From Gammaproteobacteria bacterium (GTDB lineage: Bacteria; Pseudomonadota; Gammaproteobacteria; Enterobacterales; Alteromonadaceae), in NCBI GenBank assembly GCA_018222405.1, contig JAAFAI010000004.1:227999-291998 (forward strand): a DNA stretch of 64,000 bases, read 5' to 3'. The stretch's first letter is position 1, and every line of letters begins with the position of its first letter. The position numbers were made by a program, and so were the translations under genes. Below the pieces are notes generated by a model that made no database searches, had not been told where the DNA came from, and worked only from the letters and a program-made list of their open reading frames with translations. Shown one piece after another: positions 46,845 through 57,200 of this stretch.

Positions 46845-46858
46845 TGCATACGTATTCA
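46845..46858. promoter_or_regulatory. Shared LacI-type operator (amylase promoter copy)
   Basis: TGCATACGTATTCA, a near-palindrome with ATACGTAT at its centre. The identical 14-mer is upstream of the TonB receptor/pullulanase operon at 61771. Symmetry and central CG fit LacI-family operators. Binding by the LacI protein at 43908 is inferred. Confidence 0.6.
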
Positions 46859-46990
46859 CAGAATTAATGCCAAAGGGCTTAGTTATTTTCAAAGGTACGA
46901 ATATTGCTTGATTCACGATTAATTTTAAATTTACTGCTGCGGTTGGTAGAGCAGATTTGCCTGACACATTCTGCTTTAAAAGGTGACATT

Positions 46991-49900
46991 TTGGATACAG
47001 GCTGGTTATTGTTCGCTGCGATTTTAGTTTTTTGCATGCAAGCGGGCTTTTTATGCCTTGAAACGGGCAAAGTACGTAGCAAAAACAGCATTAACGTGGC
47101 GGCGAAAAATCTTTCAGACTTTATCGTCTCGTCCATATTATTCTGGTTGTTTGGTTTTGCCATCATGTTTGGACAGTCCAGCATGGGTTATTTCGGTACA
47201 TCTGAGTTCCTTTTTGGTGCAACCCACTCTCCCTGGCAATACAGTTTCTTTTTATTCCAGCTGATGTTTTGTGGCACAACCGCCACGTTGGTATCCGGCG
47301 CAGTAGCCGAGCGGATGTCCTATCGAGGTTATCTGATCATCACCATAGTGTTGTGCACGCTTATTTACCCTTTCGTGGGTCATTGGGCGTGGAGTTCGTT
47401 ATACTCACCACAAAACCCGGGGTGGCTTGAAAGTCTTGGCTTTTTTGATTTTGCCGGCTCAACCGTAGTGCATTCTGTGGGCGGCTGGGTCAGTCTGGCT
47501 GCCATTATCGTGCTCGGGGCGCGAGCCGGGCGCTTCGATGATAATTACACATTCCCTGCAGGCAGTAATTTGCCCCTTTCAGTACTGGGCACCCTACTCA
47601 TTTGGCTTGGCTGGTTTGGCTTTAATGGTGGCAGCACCCTGACGCTCAATGAGCAGGTACCGGTTATTCTGGTAAATACCTGTCTGGCTGCCGCTTTTGG
47701 CGGGCTCAGTGCCAGTGCTTTGTTTGTTAGCCGGCATCGGTTTCTGGATGTGAGCATAATGCTCAACGGCGTAATAGCTGGTCTGGTTGCAATCACTGCC
47801 AGCGCCAATGTCGTGGTTCCGGCATCAGCGGCACTGATTGGCATTATCGCCGGGCTGGTGATGTACGGCGGCGAGCGCCTGTTGTTAAAAATGCGTCTCG
47901 ATGACGCCCTGGGTGTAGTGCCGGCACACCTGATTGCCGGCGTTTGGGGTACGCTTGCCGTAGCGTTTTTCCATCAATCTATAACGATGTTTTCTGACGC
48001 TTTCTGGGCGCAATTAAGTAGTCAGCTCATCGGCATAACGGTCGTCGGCCTGTTTAGTTTTACTCTCGCCTGGCTGGCACTGAATTTAATTAACCGTTTT
48101 ATTCCGCTACGGGTTAGTGCTGAGCAAGAGTATCTTGGTATGAACGTCACCGAGCACAATGCCACTACCGAATTGCTCGATTTACTTAATTCAATGCACA
48201 TTCAGGAGCGCCAGGCCAATTTTAATCAGCGGGTGCCGGAAGAACCGTTTACCGAGGTAGGCCAGATTGCCAGACAATACAACCGGGTTATTGAACGCGT
48301 TCAGCATGAAATGACACAGCGGGACTCCCTGTTAAGCGATTTTAAAAGCAGCGAAAAACGTAAGAGCGCGATCCTCAATTCCTCCATGGACAGTATTGTT
48401 ACCATCAACCTTGAGGGTAACATTATAGAATTTAATCCGGCAGCAGAACGCACCTTTGGCTGTTTACAGGCCAAAGTTATTAATCGCAACTTTATTGAGC
48501 TGTTTATTCTCGAAAAAGACCGCCCCTCGGTGACAGAAAGTCTGAAAAGTAAATTTGTTGCCTCCAGTGGCCTGCTCATTAACCGCCGCAATACACTGAT
48601 ACTACGCCGCTCCACCAGTGATACTTTCCCGGCGGAGATTACCATTACCGGTACGACTTTTGGCAGTAGTATAAGCAATGAGTTTACCCTGCATATTCGT
48701 GACGTAACGCGCCAGCGCCGATTGCAGGAGAAATTGCGCGAGCTTGCCTACAGCGACCCGCTCACCGGATTATTTAACCGCACCTACTTCCTCGATGCCT
48801 TACAGATTGCTCTGCGTAACATTCATCAGGATTCTGACTCAGTAGCCGTGTTTTTTCTGGACCTGGACCGCTTTAAAAAAATCAATGACACATTGGGCCA
48901 TAAAGCCGGTGATGAACTGTTAACCGAAGTTGCGGCGCGTTTAATTAATGTTACCCGGGAAAGAGATACCATCTGCCGCTGGGGCGGTGATGAATTTGTG
49001 ATCATGATGACGGGAAATCACGATGAAACCACAGTGGTTACCAGTGCTACTAAAATCCTTCAGGTAATGCGCGAAGCGGTAAACCTGGGCGGCCGGGACC
49101 TTAAAATTCCCACCAGCATTGGCATCAGCATTACCAGCGATGCTAATTGCCAGCCGATGACGCTTATCCAGCAGGCCGATATTGCTATGTATAATGCCAA
49201 ACAGGCGGGTCGGGATAACTTTAAAATCTTTGAGCTGACAATGGCCCGGGATGCATCGGATCAGTTTAACTTTGAGCAGACGTTACGCCAGGCCATCCAG
49301 TCGGCCCAACAGTTTGTAATGTTTTATCAGCCCAAGGTGGATAAAAACCGCCAACTGGTTGGTCTTGAGGCGTTGGTGCGGCTTGAGCTGAGTCCGGGTA
49401 AATTTACCTCACCGGCTGAGTTTATCCCGGTAGCTGAAGAATCCGGTCAGATTATCGCTCTGGAAGAACTGATCCTGCGGCTGGTCTTTGCGCAGCTCGC
49501 CAGCTGGCATAACACTTTTCCCCTGACGCCACGGGTGTCAATTAACCTGTCAGGTATTCACCTGCTGTCTGACACATTTCTACCGTTTCTCAATCAGTGC
49601 ATGGAAGAGTTTGCCATTCCTGGCGCCTGGATTGAGTTTGAAGTCACCGAGAGCGTGTTTCTTAACGATATTGAACGCTGTATTCAGGTGTTACAGGTAT
49701 TGCAGGGCATGGAAATTGCCATCTCCATCGATGACTTTGGCACCGGCTATTCTTCGTTAAACTACCTTAAAAACCTGCCGGTGGATGTATTGAAGATCGA
49801 TCGCTCCTTCGTGCTGGAATGTGCCAGCCAGAAGGAAGACGCAAAAATTTGTTCTACCATTATCGAACTGGCCTCGACTCTGGGGCTCAATACCATCGCT

Positions 49901-50047
49901 GAAGGGGTGGAGAACCAGGCTCAATTTGAGTTTCTGACCGCCCACGGCTGCGATAACTTCCAGGGCTATCATTTTTACCGCCCCTTATCGGTGGAACGAA
50001 TCGATGAGTTACTGGCAGCGACACTTAAGGTGCCAGAGACTCACTGA
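46991..50047 (+). CDS. Ammonium transporter (Amt) fused to PAS, GGDEF and EAL domains
   Basis: 1,018 residues. An Amt/Rh transporter domain with about eleven helices (1-390) shows GFLCLETGKVRSKNSINVAAKN, the pore histidines in VVHSVGGW and PAHLIAGVWGT, and a linker. A PAS domain (about 455-570), GGDEF with CRWGGDEF (about 666) and EAL (LEALVRL near 793, INLSG, IDDFGTGYSSL, LKIDRSF, AEGVEN) follow; both catalytic centres look intact. It probably couples ammonium to c-di-GMP level. The TTG start at 46991 has AGGTG 5 nt before; an in-frame TTG at 46904 has none. Overlaps the convergent methyltransferase gene by 7 bp. Confidence 0.9.
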   Translation: MDTGWLLFAAILVFCMQAGFLCLETGKVRSKNSINVAAKNLSDFIVSSILFWLFGFAIMFGQSSMGYFGTSEFLFGATHSPWQYSFFLFQLMFCGTTATLVSGAVAERMSYRGYLIITIVLCTLIYPFVGHWAWSSLYSPQNPGWLESLGFFDFAGSTVVHSVGGWVSLAAIIVLGARAGRFDDNYTFPAGSNLPLSVLGTLLIWLGWFGFNGGSTLTLNEQVPVILVNTCLAAAFGGLSASALFVSRHRFLDVSIMLNGVIAGLVAITASANVVVPASAALIGIIAGLVMYGGERLLLKMRLDDALGVVPAHLIAGVWGTLAVAFFHQSITMFSDAFWAQLSSQLIGITVVGLFSFTLAWLALNLINRFIPLRVSAEQEYLGMNVTEHNATTELLDLLNSMHIQERQANFNQRVPEEPFTEVGQIARQYNRVIERVQHEMTQRDSLLSDFKSSEKRKSAILNSSMDSIVTINLEGNIIEFNPAAERTFGCLQAKVINRNFIELFILEKDRPSVTESLKSKFVASSGLLINRRNTLILRRSTSDTFPAEITITGTTFGSSISNEFTLHIRDVTRQRRLQEKLRELAYSDPLTGLFNRTYFLDALQIALRNIHQDSDSVAVFFLDLDRFKKINDTLGHKAGDELLTEVAARLINVTRERDTICRWGGDEFVIMMTGNHDETTVVTSATKILQVMREAVNLGGRDLKIPTSIGISITSDANCQPMTLIQQADIAMYNAKQAGRDNFKIFELTMARDASDQFNFEQTLRQAIQSAQQFVMFYQPKVDKNRQLVGLEALVRLELSPGKFTSPAEFIPVAEESGQIIALEELILRLVFAQLASWHNTFPLTPRVSINLSGIHLLSDTFLPFLNQCMEEFAIPGAWIEFEVTESVFLNDIERCIQVLQVLQGMEIAISIDDFGTGYSSLNYLKNLPVDVLKIDRSFVLECASQKEDAKICSTIIELASTLGLNTIAEGVENQAQFEFLTAHGCDNFQGYHFYRPLSVERIDELLAATLKVPETH

Positions 50048-50544
50048 TCCAGGCGTAAGCGATTGTTGGTGTCCCGGCTGGTCCGGATTAATTCCAGCGA
50101 GCTGTCGTAGTCACTTTTTGCCAGTCTGTCATAAAGTAGTACATTGACTGTGGCGGCCAGATTAAGACTGTTAAAGGTTGGGATATACACCACGTGATCA
50201 CACTTCGCGACTAACGAAGGCTCCATACTGCCGTCTTCCGGTCCAAACATGTAAAAAGCATTATCCGGATGAACGAATTCGGGCAAGGGTGTTGCGCCTT
50301 CCACCAGCTCAACTCCCACTACCGAAGCTCCGGACGGAATTACCGTTTCCAGATGGTCAACGCCAACCGTGGGGATCACGCGATGATAGGCTTTGGTATC
50401 CGCATTAAATTCCTTAGCGTGACGAAAACGCTGGCCGGTATAAAACACACTGCTAACGCCAAAGCAGCCGGCGGCTCTTAAAATACTGGCAACATTGGTC
50501 GCTGATTTCGGGTTTTGTAACCCAATAGAAACGGCACGATACAC
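50041..50544 (-). CDS. SpoU/TrmH-family RNA methyltransferase
   Basis: 167 residues, a compact SPOUT protein. GLQNPKSATNVASILRAAGCFG (motif 1 region), FMFGPEDG-like YMFGPEDGSMEPSL and YIPTFNSLNLAATVNVLLYD (the knot) are all present. 2'-O-methylation of tRNA or rRNA is expected; the exact target is unknown. A GTG start at 50544 is chosen because AGGAGG lies 6 nt before it; the longer frame to 50652 would add a non-homologous leader. Confidence 0.88.
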   Translation of the reverse strand: MYRAVSIGLQNPKSATNVASILRAAGCFGVSSVFYTGQRFRHAKEFNADTKAYHRVIPTVGVDHLETVIPSGASVVGVELVEGATPLPEFVHPDNAFYMFGPEDGSMEPSLVAKCDHVVYIPTFNSLNLAATVNVLLYDRLAKSDYDSSLELIRTSRDTNNRLRLDQ

Positions 50545-50885
50545 GCTTAACCTCCTGTATAAAGAAGCAGGCATTTTAGTCGGCTGAGACAAAATCACAA
50601 CAACCATTACAATCCAATAGCGGTTAAACAGCGTAATCATAACATCTGGCAATTCCTACAGACAGTCGGGAAATATTTGCCCGCGGTACCAAACCAGCAA
50701 CAACACGCCATCAGTCAAACTCTACATATTCATTTATTTTCAATGAGTTATAAATTTAACTCTCGCCAATTAAGCGGTACAATTCCTGCAATCACTCTTG
50801 GTTAACTATCATCAGGTCCTGAAATTAACTGACAAGATTTCAGCGACACTGAAATATCAAGGATAAGGGTAATCAGGGGCTTACT
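50545..50885. other. 341-bp divergent promoter region
   Basis: Between the RNA methyltransferase (leftward) and the phospholipase D fusion (rightward). AT-rich at 50730-50770, with TACAAT at about 50778-50783 as a possible -10 for the rightward gene. No gene seen; the open frame continuing leftward from the methyltransferase has no homology. Confidence 0.4.
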
Positions 50886-53066
50886 ATGACCAAGCAAAAT
50901 ATTTTCGAACCAGGTAAGAATTGTTGGCAGGAAACTCAGGCCTGCTATTCCAGCCCGCTTATCGACTGTGCTAACTACTACCGGGCCTTGCATTCAAGTA
51001 TTTGTAAAGCTGAAAAGCAAATCATCATAGTTGGCTGGGATATCGACAGCCGTATTCGTCTGCTTCATGAGGAAGAGGAAGAGCAGTCTGAAGCCCCTTC
51101 ACGGATTGGCGATCTGATCAGGTGGAAAGCCGAGCAGAACCCTGACCTCAAAATCTACCTGTTACGCTGGGACTCTTCCTTTGCCTTTTTCGATCAGCGC
51201 GAAATGTGGGCGCTGGAGGTGTGGCAGGATAAAACGCCGGAAAATGTTCAGGCTATCCTTGATGACTCCATTCCTATGGGCGGCTCGCAGCACCAGAAAA
51301 TCGTTGTCATCGATAACGAAGTGGTATTTTCTGGTGGTATGGATGTGGCGTTACACCGTTGGGACACCCGTGAGCATAAAATTGATGAGCCCGGCCGCAA
51401 CGGTCCGGACGGTGAATATGGTCCGTTTCACGACGTGCAAATCGTGTCCAGTGGCCCGTTGGTAAAACATTTTGCCGAACTGGCACACTGGCGCTGGAAC
51501 CGGGTAGCCGAAAACCCTATTGAATCTATTGGGTTTCCTGACACCGACACGGATGATTTGCCGAGATGCTGGCCTGAGGGTGTGCAACCCTGCTTTACCA
51601 ACGCTGATTGTGCTATCGCACGGACTATTCCTGAAATGGAAGACACCGAGCTGGTTCAGGAAGTGCGGCACATGCTGATCAATCTCATTGGTCAGGCAGA
51701 GAAATTTATCTACATTGAAAATCAGTTTGCCACCCGTGAAGAGATTGCTTATGCCATTAATAAGCGCATGAAAGAATGCCCTGACCTGCACGTGGTCATT
51801 GTGAGTTCCTATGATCCGAAAGGCTTATTTGAATCTGAAGCCTACTGGGCGAGCCGAATTACGTTTAAGAATATTATCGAAAAAGATATCGATGACGACC
51901 GGGTGATGATGACCTACTCGTCTATCCGCGATCAACAAGGCCGCATGGCTTACAAGCGAGTGCATTCAAAGGTAATGACCATTGATAACCAGTATCTGGT
52001 GATTGGCTCATCGAACCTGAGTAATCGCTCAATGACACTGGATACCGAGGTCGATCTGATCTTTCATGGCAGCACAGAAGAAAACCAGCGCTGCATCGAA
52101 TTTGTCCGCAACGATCTACTGGCAGAACATACCGGCCGGGAGACCGACCAGATGCAGGAGCTGATTGACAGTGACTCGCCGGTAACGGCCATTATGGAAG
52201 GTCAGTTAGCCCACGGCTATGTGCTGACAGAAATTGATGACAGCGAATTTACCACCGCGTCGGAAACCAATGTGTTTCGGAGTATTTCCGATCCGGAAGA
52301 ACCGCTTGGTCCGGCAATACCGGATTTCCACGGTAAATTCAGTGCTATTACCAATCCTCGTCGCCGGACCATTATGATCAGCCTGGGAGTTGTCATTCTG
52401 GCGTTGATAGCCGGAGCGCTGATCCTGATCAGTAATACCGTACCGTGGCTCGACGGCGACCGTATTCAGGCCTTCCTGGAAGAAAGCCGCGGAACCTACT
52501 TTGCGTTACCGACAGTATTACTGGTATATCTGGTGGGAGGGCTTCTGTTCTTCCCGGTTACCGTGCTATCGCTGGCGGTGGCTGCCATTTTCGGCCCGAT
52601 ATGGGGTCCGATCTATGGCATCATGGGCGCCCTGCTAAGCGCGGGCACCACGTTCCTGCTGGGTAAACTATTAGGTAATGCCGGACTGCGCAAACTGGGC
52701 GGCCCTAAAGTTGAGGCGGTTGATGAGAAGCTGAAAAAAAGCGGTATTATTGGTGTTGCAGCCATTCGCATGCTGCCGGTAGCCCCTTTCAGTCTGGTGA
52801 ACCTGGTGGCCGGTATTTCATCCATCACACTGGTACAGTTCTTAATTGGCACCTTTTTAGGCATGGCACCACAGATGGTTGCTAAAGGCCTGGTGGGTGA
52901 TTCTATTATGCAAATTTTCAGAAACCCTTCAGCCGAGACCGTCACCTACCTGGTGGGTGGCCTGGTGTTCTGGCTGGCGATGATAATTGGTTCGCAAAAA
53001 GCGGCCAAAATGTATCAGGCGAAAAAAGAAGAGGCAAAAGAAGAATCTGAAGAATGTATCGCTTAA
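50886..53066 (+). CDS. Phospholipase D-like protein fused to a VTT/DedA-type membrane domain
   Basis: 726 residues. Two PLD half-sites: HQKIVVID with GGMD (H136) and HSKVMTID with GSSNLSNRS (H360), both complete HxKxxxxD motifs, so the transphosphatidylase centre should be active. A membrane domain (about 497-705) of the VTT/SNARE-associated (DedA/TVP38) family follows, with VTVLSLAVAAIFGPIWGPIYG and RMLPVAPFSLVNLVAGIS. The tail is Lys/Glu-rich. Probably acts on phospholipid or cardiolipin head-groups at the inner membrane; the VTT part may move lipid. The next gene overlaps by 13 bp. Confidence 0.9.
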   Translation: MTKQNIFEPGKNCWQETQACYSSPLIDCANYYRALHSSICKAEKQIIIVGWDIDSRIRLLHEEEEEQSEAPSRIGDLIRWKAEQNPDLKIYLLRWDSSFAFFDQREMWALEVWQDKTPENVQAILDDSIPMGGSQHQKIVVIDNEVVFSGGMDVALHRWDTREHKIDEPGRNGPDGEYGPFHDVQIVSSGPLVKHFAELAHWRWNRVAENPIESIGFPDTDTDDLPRCWPEGVQPCFTNADCAIARTIPEMEDTELVQEVRHMLINLIGQAEKFIYIENQFATREEIAYAINKRMKECPDLHVVIVSSYDPKGLFESEAYWASRITFKNIIEKDIDDDRVMMTYSSIRDQQGRMAYKRVHSKVMTIDNQYLVIGSSNLSNRSMTLDTEVDLIFHGSTEENQRCIEFVRNDLLAEHTGRETDQMQELIDSDSPVTAIMEGQLAHGYVLTEIDDSEFTTASETNVFRSISDPEEPLGPAIPDFHGKFSAITNPRRRTIMISLGVVILALIAGALILISNTVPWLDGDRIQAFLEESRGTYFALPTVLLVYLVGGLLFFPVTVLSLAVAAIFGPIWGPIYGIMGALLSAGTTFLLGKLLGNAGLRKLGGPKVEAVDEKLKKSGIIGVAAIRMLPVAPFSLVNLVAGISSITLVQFLIGTFLGMAPQMVAKGLVGDSIMQIFRNPSAETVTYLVGGLVFWLAMIIGSQKAAKMYQAKKEEAKEESEECIA

Positions 53067-53767
53067 TTACCTATAACCTGCATAGCGGCGTCGGCCGGGA
53101 CGGCATTCAGGACTATGCCCGTATCGGCCGCTTTCTGGTTGAACAGGACGCCGACTTTGTACTGCTACAGGAAATGGATACCCGCTCGGCTGAGCGCGAC
53201 GTGAATGATGATATCAGTGCGATTTGTGGTGACGGCAAATACATGTTGATCCCTGCGCCAACGGTAACTACCCGACATGGCTGGTATGGCAATGCTATTC
53301 TCACCCGCCATCCGGTGTTGCACCGCCAGCAGTTTAATATCAGTGTTCCCCGTCGCGAACCACGCACCCTGCAACACGTTGTGGTGACACTGGACAAACA
53401 GCCACTTAGTTTGCTGAACGCCCATTTAGGACTCAAAAAGAAAGAGCGCGCTTATCAGGCCAGACGATTGCACGAGATCATGCTGTCTATAAATGAGCGT
53501 AACCAGATGCCGGCCTGCCTGGGTGGCGACATGAATGAGTGGTGGTTGAATACCCGGCTGTTTAAACGGCTCGATCAAACTTACCATCAGCTTCGCACGG
53601 GCAGAAGCTTCCCAAGTCACCTGCCCCTGTTCAAACTGGATCGTTTATGGACAAGTCCCGGGCTCAGCGTAAACCACTGTGACCGGTTAACGGATAAAGG
53701 TTATCGCCATTACTCTGATCATTTAGCGGTTAAGGTAGATTTTGAGATTAATCCGCTTACTGAATAA
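53054..53767 (+). CDS. Endonuclease/exonuclease/phosphatase family protein
   Basis: 237 residues of the DNase I-like fold: ITYNLHSGVGRDG (metal Asn), LLQEMDTR (Glu), HLGLKKKERAYQARRL, GGDMNEWW (Asp/Asn) and YSDHLAVKV (catalytic Asp-His). Members cleave nucleic acid or phosphoesters. It overlaps the phospholipase D fusion by 13 bp, so a joint membrane-lipid role (for example phosphodiesterase on head-groups) is more likely than DNA repair. No signal peptide. Converges with the DUF4019 pseudogene, overlapping by 11 bp. Confidence 0.88.
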   Translation: MYRLITYNLHSGVGRDGIQDYARIGRFLVEQDADFVLLQEMDTRSAERDVNDDISAICGDGKYMLIPAPTVTTRHGWYGNAILTRHPVLHRQQFNISVPRREPRTLQHVVVTLDKQPLSLLNAHLGLKKKERAYQARRLHEIMLSINERNQMPACLGGDMNEWWLNTRLFKRLDQTYHQLRTGRSFPSHLPLFKLDRLWTSPGLSVNHCDRLTDKGYRHYSDHLAVKVDFEINPLTE

Positions 53768-54167
53768 AGTAAGCGGTGACTTTCAGCTGGCCATGTTCTT
53801 CCGTCAGGACCAGGATTTCGCTAAGTGAACTGGCTTTCTCAAACTCACTGGCAAACTTTAACACCCAGTATTCACCGTCGGGCAAACCGCTAAACTTTTG
53901 ACGTTTGCCTTAACCGGTGAGATTTCGGTTGGTTAAATCTCCCAGTTTACTGCGAGTTTCTTTCAGTACCTGATCCCACTGCGAGGCATCAATACGTTGC
54001 TTAAAACCCTGACTGGCATATTGCCAGGTCTGGTAATAGCGCCCGTTATCCAGTAACTCCAGCCAGGTATAGGCAGGCGCCAGATCCATCTGGGGCTCGT
54101 TAGCATAAGACGGCAAAATCGCCATCAGACACCAGCTAACTAACAGTAAACGTGCGAACCTGCGCAT
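53757..54167 (-). pseudogene. DUF4019 domain protein interrupted by one in-frame TAA
   Basis: The frame starts at an ATG after GGGGAAA, has a signal peptide (LLLVSWCLMAILPSYA) and the DUF4019 start WLELLDNGRYYQTWQYAS, and hits TAA at 53910-53912 (after NRNLTG). Beyond the stop the same frame goes on as GKRQKFSGLPDGEYWVLKF to AYFIQ and a second TAA, exactly the conserved C-terminal half of the family (PDGEY, then a closing GYFI-type strand). Full length would be about 135 residues. No frame shift is needed. Either a recent nonsense mutation, a sequencing error, or stop readthrough. The family is small periplasmic proteins of unknown function. Confidence 0.85.
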
Positions 54168-54183
54168 TATTATTTCCCCAAAA

Positions 54184-54213
54184 AAAAGCGCGCCGGAAAC
54201 CAGACGCGCTTTT
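54184..54213 (-). terminator. Terminator after the pullulanase gene
   Basis: AAAAGCGCG/CGCGCTTTT with a 12-nt loop and an A-run before it (T-run on the minus strand). It lies 20 nt past the pullulanase stop. Confidence 0.75.
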
Positions 54214-54232
54214 ACGGTACAACAAGTCAGGG

Positions 54233-57200
54233 TTATTTAGCAATAACCGTCAGGATGGGTTGGGAAGCATCCGGTCCGGTTACCCTGAACTCGTAGGTTC
54301 CGGCAGCCAGTTCAATCATCAGATTGTTATTACTGGAGCCAAGGACCTTACCAACACCCTCTTCAACGGTATTGGTCAGGGCATCGTCCGGATTGCCCAG
54401 ATTCACGGTTGCCCAGTCCTCTGAGGCCACCTTAAACTCGGTAGCACCACCGCCCAGAGTTATATCAACAGCATAAACACCAGCGCCCTGATAGATAAGC
54501 TCATCATCAGTGCCCCAGCCATTCATGCCACCGCGCAGATAAACCGGGGTGTTGCCAAAGAATTGCTCAGTGAACACTTTGAGTACAGGTTCGGCCTTAT
54601 CGGTCACATCAAGAACAAACACATAGTCACCGTCTTCTTCAATGGTCAGCACCAGGTTGTCATTGGTCGCCGCCAGATATGCCGGCTCCCCTAACACTAC
54701 CTGCTTATCGGCATCAGCCCCTGAGATTGCCCCGAGGTTTACTGTTGCCCAGTCTTCAGATGCAACCTTAAACTCATAGCTGCCAGCCGCCAGCGACATA
54801 GCTACCTGATACTGACGACCGCCCTGATACAGCAGTGGTGTGTCTGTTCCCCAGCCGTTAAAGCCGCCGCGCAGATAAACTTCGGTTCCCGCGTAAGGTT
54901 CCTCGTTTTCTACCGTTAATACCGGTGCCTGTGGATCGCTGGCATCTACGGTAAACAGATAGGTAGCATCGATTGTGGGAGTAAAAAACAGATTATTGTT
55001 AGTGGTGCCCAGCGCCACCGGTTCGCTCTCGGTAACGGTTGCTTCAGACGCGTTGGCTGCACCAAAGTTTACCGTTGCCCAATCTTCGGAGGCAAACTTA
55101 AACTCATACTGGTTACCCGCAGTTAATTGAGCTGTAGCGGTATAGATACCGTTGCCCTGATAACTGAATTCACCGTCTGTGCCCCAGCCGTTCATGCTAC
55201 CGCGCAGATAAACCGGCGTATCACCGTAAGGCACAACATCAGGAGCACCTGCGGTGGCGTAACTCGCCAGACCATAACCCTGGGCCCCGGCCTGCGGCTT
55301 AACAAATACCGCGATAGTCAGCGCTGGCACGGTAAAGCTGCCATTGCCCGCTTGATCTTCGGTGAAATAAGCGCCGCGTACGGTGCTGTCGTAGGAGCTT
55401 TGCTGAACCGGGTGCAGCATAAAACCACTAGCAGTATTTACACTCAGGGTCTTTTCCTCATAACCGGTATTTACCATTACCATCACGGCATCGTAATTAA
55501 CATCGATGTCGGTAAGGAGGGTTTCTGCCTCACTGTTATAGCCGTCGTCAATGCTCATGGCTATCAGGCCAACCTGCTGGCGGGTACCCAGATTATGAAA
55601 ACCTACCCGTTGCATGATCTCTTCGGCGGTGGTGAGTCGGAATAACGGACTGGTCTGGCGAATGGTAAGGAACTCCTTAAACACTTCTGCCGCCAGTTCA
55701 ATTTCCGTCATGCTGGCAGCCCTTTCAGGCGATGACACAAACTGGCCCATTTCTGACCAGCGAGCCTCGTTTTTCTCAGCCAGCGGTAATCCTACATTCC
55801 AGTTATTGGTTTGCATGGTGAAATCGACATAGTTAAACCAGTCACCGGAGTCGTAGCTGTCGCGATCCATGGATTTAGAGCGCAACATATCACCGCCCAT
55901 CTGTAAAAATGGAATCCCCTGGGATAACAATGTAATTCCCATACCGGCATTTTGCGCCCGCACCCGTTCGTGCAGGGTTAACGACTCTGGTAATACGTAG
56001 TTGAGCTGATCCCACAAAGTTTCATTATCGTGCTTGGACACATAATTGATAATTTCGGCAGGATCCTTAGCATAACCACCAAGCGCCGAAGCCGTGGTAG
56101 CACGTCCGCCCGAGGTGTTTAATACAAAGTCAGCCAGCGTTCCGGCCATGCCCATTTTGACCCGGTCCTGTTCATACAATGCTGAATCACTATCGGGGTT
56201 AAAAATATGACCATAGCGGATCGCATCACGCAGTCTGTCGTTATAGGTACCAATTTCCGTACCGGCCATATTCAGCTGGTTGGCCTGCTCGTAACCACGG
56301 TCTATCTTGTTCCAGCCTTCACCGTAAAAGTAGTTATCCGGATCGATAGCCTGGATGGCTTCACGTAAGCGCACCATGCTGTCTTTGGTAGACTGACTCA
56401 TTATGTCAAAGCGGAAAGCATCAAACTTGTATTCACTGGCCCACATGATAAGTGAATCCTGCATCAGCTTTTCCATCATCACATTACGCGGCTCGGTATC
56501 CTCGCAACAGGTTTCCCGCACAATAGCACCAGTATCCGTTTCATAACGATGATAGTAACCGGGCACGACTTTATCGAGTACCGATTTTGTAAAGATACCG
56601 GATGCATTGGTATGGTTATACACCACATCAAGGGCAACCCGCAGGCCAATCTCGTGCAGCGCCTGTACCATTGCGCGCATCTCAATGATCCGCTCAACCC
56701 CTTCAGCACTGGACGCATAACTCCCTTCCGGCGCATTGAAATGATGCGGGTCATAGCCCCAGTTGAAACTGTCGACACTGCGTAAATCCTGGGTCAGCGC
56801 TTGGGCACTGCCTGCCTGGGATAGCGGGTCGTAGCTGTTGTACACATCCAGTAAAATACTGCCCGGATCTTCTTCATTACACACCTGGGCATCCGGTTTT
56901 TTCACACATAGCTGACCCACCGTATCGTAGATGTCTACGGTATTGGCCGGGTCTTCATCTATGGTGGCAATGTCGTTGCTGGGCAAAATATGAAAATGGG
57001 TTAATCCCGCATCGGCCAGGGTCTGTAGGTGATCAACCGGATCGCTGCCGGTTTCAGTAAATGCCAGGTATTTACCACGGTTGGCTTCACTGGTAGACAT
57101 ATCGCGAATACTAAAGTCACGCACATGTCCTTCGTAAATCACCGCATCTTCCGGATTAGCAATCTCCGGGATCCACTGAGTATCCCAGCCGTCCGGTTTT

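Larger units (their letters stand above)
46624..46990. other. 367-bp divergent regulatory region
   Basis: Between the amylase (leftward) and the Amt-GGDEF-EAL gene (rightward). Holds the candidate operator at 46845-46858 and a hairpin ATGAGA/TCTCAT (4-nt loop) at 46705-46720. No gene. Near its right end, AGGTGA at 46981-46986 fixes the start of the Amt fusion. Confidence 0.5.

Noticed and set aside
46623..46967. 114-codon minus-strand frame upstream of the amylase
   Set aside because: Covers the promoter and operator region; no family and no ribosome site; basic, mixed composition.
50545..50652. N-terminal extension of the RNA methyltransferase to 50652
   Set aside because: A GTG with a perfect AGGAGG site lies inside, and the extension has no family match.
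55127..55645. 172-codon plus-strand frame
   Set aside because: Antisense to the pullulanase beta domain.
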